A DNA stretch of 6,932 nucleotides, taken from assembly GCA_947462695.1 (NCBI GenBank), contig CANHQC010000108.1, forward strand, positions 1-6,932, in the 5' to 3' direction. The notes under the pieces are model-generated. The model was given only the letters and a program-made list of their open reading frames with translations. It made no database searches and was not told where the DNA came from. Of this stretch, positions 5,834 through 6,932 are shown in pieces; within the stretch, counting starts at the first letter, position 1; each line of letters begins with the position of its first letter. The translations under genes were made by a program, and so were the position numbers. The stretch is from Flavobacteriales bacterium (lineage in GTDB: Bacteria; Bacteroidota; Bacteroidia; Flavobacteriales_D; Crocinitomicaceae).

Positions 5834-6932
5834 AGCGGATGAGTTCAAATGAACGGTAGTTTGAGGGTATGGTATGGTAATCGAATACTCTTTAAACAAG
5901 CGGTTGATTTCCATACGGATTTCAGAACGGTAGTTGTTTATGTCCCAACTTTGATCGGCCCAAAAAATGAGTTCCATTTCTAAACCGCTTGAACCAAAGT
6001 TTGCTAACCTCACGATCACTTCTTTTGTTTTTTTGACTTTTGGATGAGCAAGGGCTGCTTGTTTCAACAACCGAGTGACTAGTTCGGTATCCGCCTTGTA
6101 TTCTACGCATAATTGAATGGTGAATCGGGTTAGTTCAGAACCATGGCTCCAATTTTCAACGAATTCTTGTGTTAATTTCGCATTAGGTATAATGAGCACG
6201 TTGCCTTCCCTTGTTTCAATTTGGGTGGTTCGTACATTTATCTTTAAAATCTTGGCTACGATTGCCTGGGTTTTACCACCATTTGAAATTTCAACAATAT
6301 CTCCAACCCTTACATTACCTTCTACCAACAATACAATTCCGGAGAACATATCTTTAAACACATCTTGTAATCCAAGACCAATTCCGACTAATAATGCAGC
6401 GGAACCTGTAAGTAAAAGTGTGACATCTATTTCGAGTGCCTTTAATGCTGTAATTAAGGCTAATAAATAAACAATATACTTTGCAATCTGATTGTAAACG
6501 AATTCTGTTCCTGCATTGAACTCAGCTTGATTTTTATATTTTTTACTGATGTAAAGTTTAATGATATTCAACAGCATCCGTGTGCCAAAGTAGATCGTAA
6601 CAAGCACAAATATGTGGTAAAAGCTTAAGGTGAATTTTTTCGATTCGATGAGGTTGAAATTGAGAAAATCTCCGAGCGTTACCTGATCGTTATTGATGTT
6701 AAAGCTCAATATGGCAATGTAAATGGCTAAAATATACACGCTTTGACTCATCAAACGAAGCCAGGTTATCCTTCGGCCTTCCATTCGAATATTGGCATTG
6801 TGCAGGTATTGCTTCAACGCACGATGAATAACACGACGCAATAAAGCAGAAACAAAGAAAATTATTCCAAGAACGATAATATTCCAGAGACAGACTTTGT
6901 AAGGCCCAAGATTAAAAAGTGTTTCACTTAAC
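5822..6932 (-). CDS. MscS-family mechanosensitive ion channel, 5' end beyond window edge
   Basis: This is a small-conductance mechanosensitive channel homologue of the inner membrane, a family that opens under membrane tension and relieves osmotic downshock. At least 369 residues are visible. The frame stays open to the window edge, so the apparent start at 6841 (a TTG codon) is internal: the 30 codons before it encode a membrane helix ([16 protein letters not shown]). Numbering from residue 1 at 6841, further membrane segments lie near 34-50, 72-93 and 114-136. The pore-lining helix [20 protein letters not shown] (143-162) is followed by the [19 protein letters not shown] segment (167-185) typical of the MscS beta domain. 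The IIPNAKL motif (217-223) and the C-terminal ITIPYPQ (321-327) complete the family pattern. Which MscS subfamily it belongs to, and whether an extra N-terminal domain exists, cannot be decided here. Its stop codon lies inside the end of pdxJ. Confidence 0.93.
   Translation of the reverse strand, partial: LSETLFNLGPYKVCLWNIIVLGIIFFVSALLRRVIHRALKQYLHNANIRMEGRRITWLRLMSQSVYILAIYIAILSFNINNDQVTLGDFLNFNLIESKKFTLSFYHIFVLVTIYFGTRMLLNIIKLYISKKYKNQAEFNAGTEFVYNQIAKYIVYLLALITALKALEIDVTLLLTGSAALLVGIGLGLQDVFKDMFSGIVLLVEGNVRVGDIVEISNGGKTQAIVAKILKINVRTTQIETREGNVLIIPNAKLTQEFVENWSHGSELTRFTIQLCVEYKADTELVTRLLKQAALAHPKVKKTKEVIVRLANFGSSGLEMELIFWADQSWDINNYRSEIRMEINRLFKEYSITIPYPQTTVHLNSSASRQ

Noticed and set aside
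6117..6470. 117-codon open frame on the plus strand
   Set aside because: It is antisense to the conserved pore and beta domains of the MscS-family gene. Its apparent hydrophobicity mirrors the channel's membrane codons.
1..6932. Search for mobile elements, CRISPR arrays, tRNA/rRNA genes, defence or toxin-antitoxin systems
   Set aside because: By eye I found no transposase or integrase, no repeat-spacer pattern, no tRNA-like cloverleaf and no toxin-antitoxin pair. All genes have similar composition and look like chromosomal core genes.

Overview
The window reads as a chromosomal core region of a member of the Bacteroidota, most likely order Flavobacteriales. The signs are an AT-rich base composition, gene starts without strong Shine-Dalgarno sequences, TAnnTTTG-like elements upstream of some genes, a DUF6089-type outer-membrane protein, a NAD kinase ending in the KMLWGQDKR tail I associate with this phylum, and the CBS-ACT protein / NAD kinase / pdxJ neighbourhood I recall from flavobacterial genomes. 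Genus and species cannot be assigned from the sequence alone.

Layout. Positions 1-934 (+) hold the C-terminal two thirds of a fold-type III PLP-dependent decarboxylase, probably biosynthetic arginine decarboxylase, cut by the left edge. A short intergenic region with a promoter-like sequence precedes an unrecognised 123-aa protein (1039-1410, +). Next comes a DUF6089-family outer-membrane beta-barrel protein (1477-2289, +). A strong symmetrical hairpin at 2338-2368 terminates this run and also the convergent operon. That operon runs leftwards on the minus strand: CBS-CBS-ACT protein (5051-4389), NAD kinase (4387-3509) and an exported cyclophilin-FKBP double prolyl isomerase (3498-2386), with gaps of only 1 and 10 nt. 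A 68-nt divergent region separates this operon from pdxJ (5120-5833, +). The pdxJ 3' end overlaps by 12 bp the 3' end of a MscS-family channel gene on the minus strand (6932-5822), whose 5' end lies beyond the right edge.

Functionally the genes are housekeeping: polyamine synthesis, NADP supply, PLP synthesis, envelope protein folding and envelope structure or osmotic protection. The CBS-ACT protein and NAD kinase are so tightly joined (TAG-C-ATG) that co-production is likely, and a nucleotide-sensing link is plausible but unproven. PdxJ makes the cofactor the decarboxylase needs, but nothing in the sequence ties the two together beyond proximity.

I found no mobile element, CRISPR array, tRNA, rRNA or defence system, and no intergenic stretch longer than about 105 bases. 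There is no convincing evidence of a new multi-gene system. The most interesting items are the histidine-tailed dual-family prolyl isomerase, the departure from the EPGR motif in the decarboxylase, the unrecognised 123-aa protein, and the separation of the DUF6089 gene from its usual partner. Three apparent start codons (at 5105 minus, 5099 plus and 6841 minus) are TTG codons and are corrected here.
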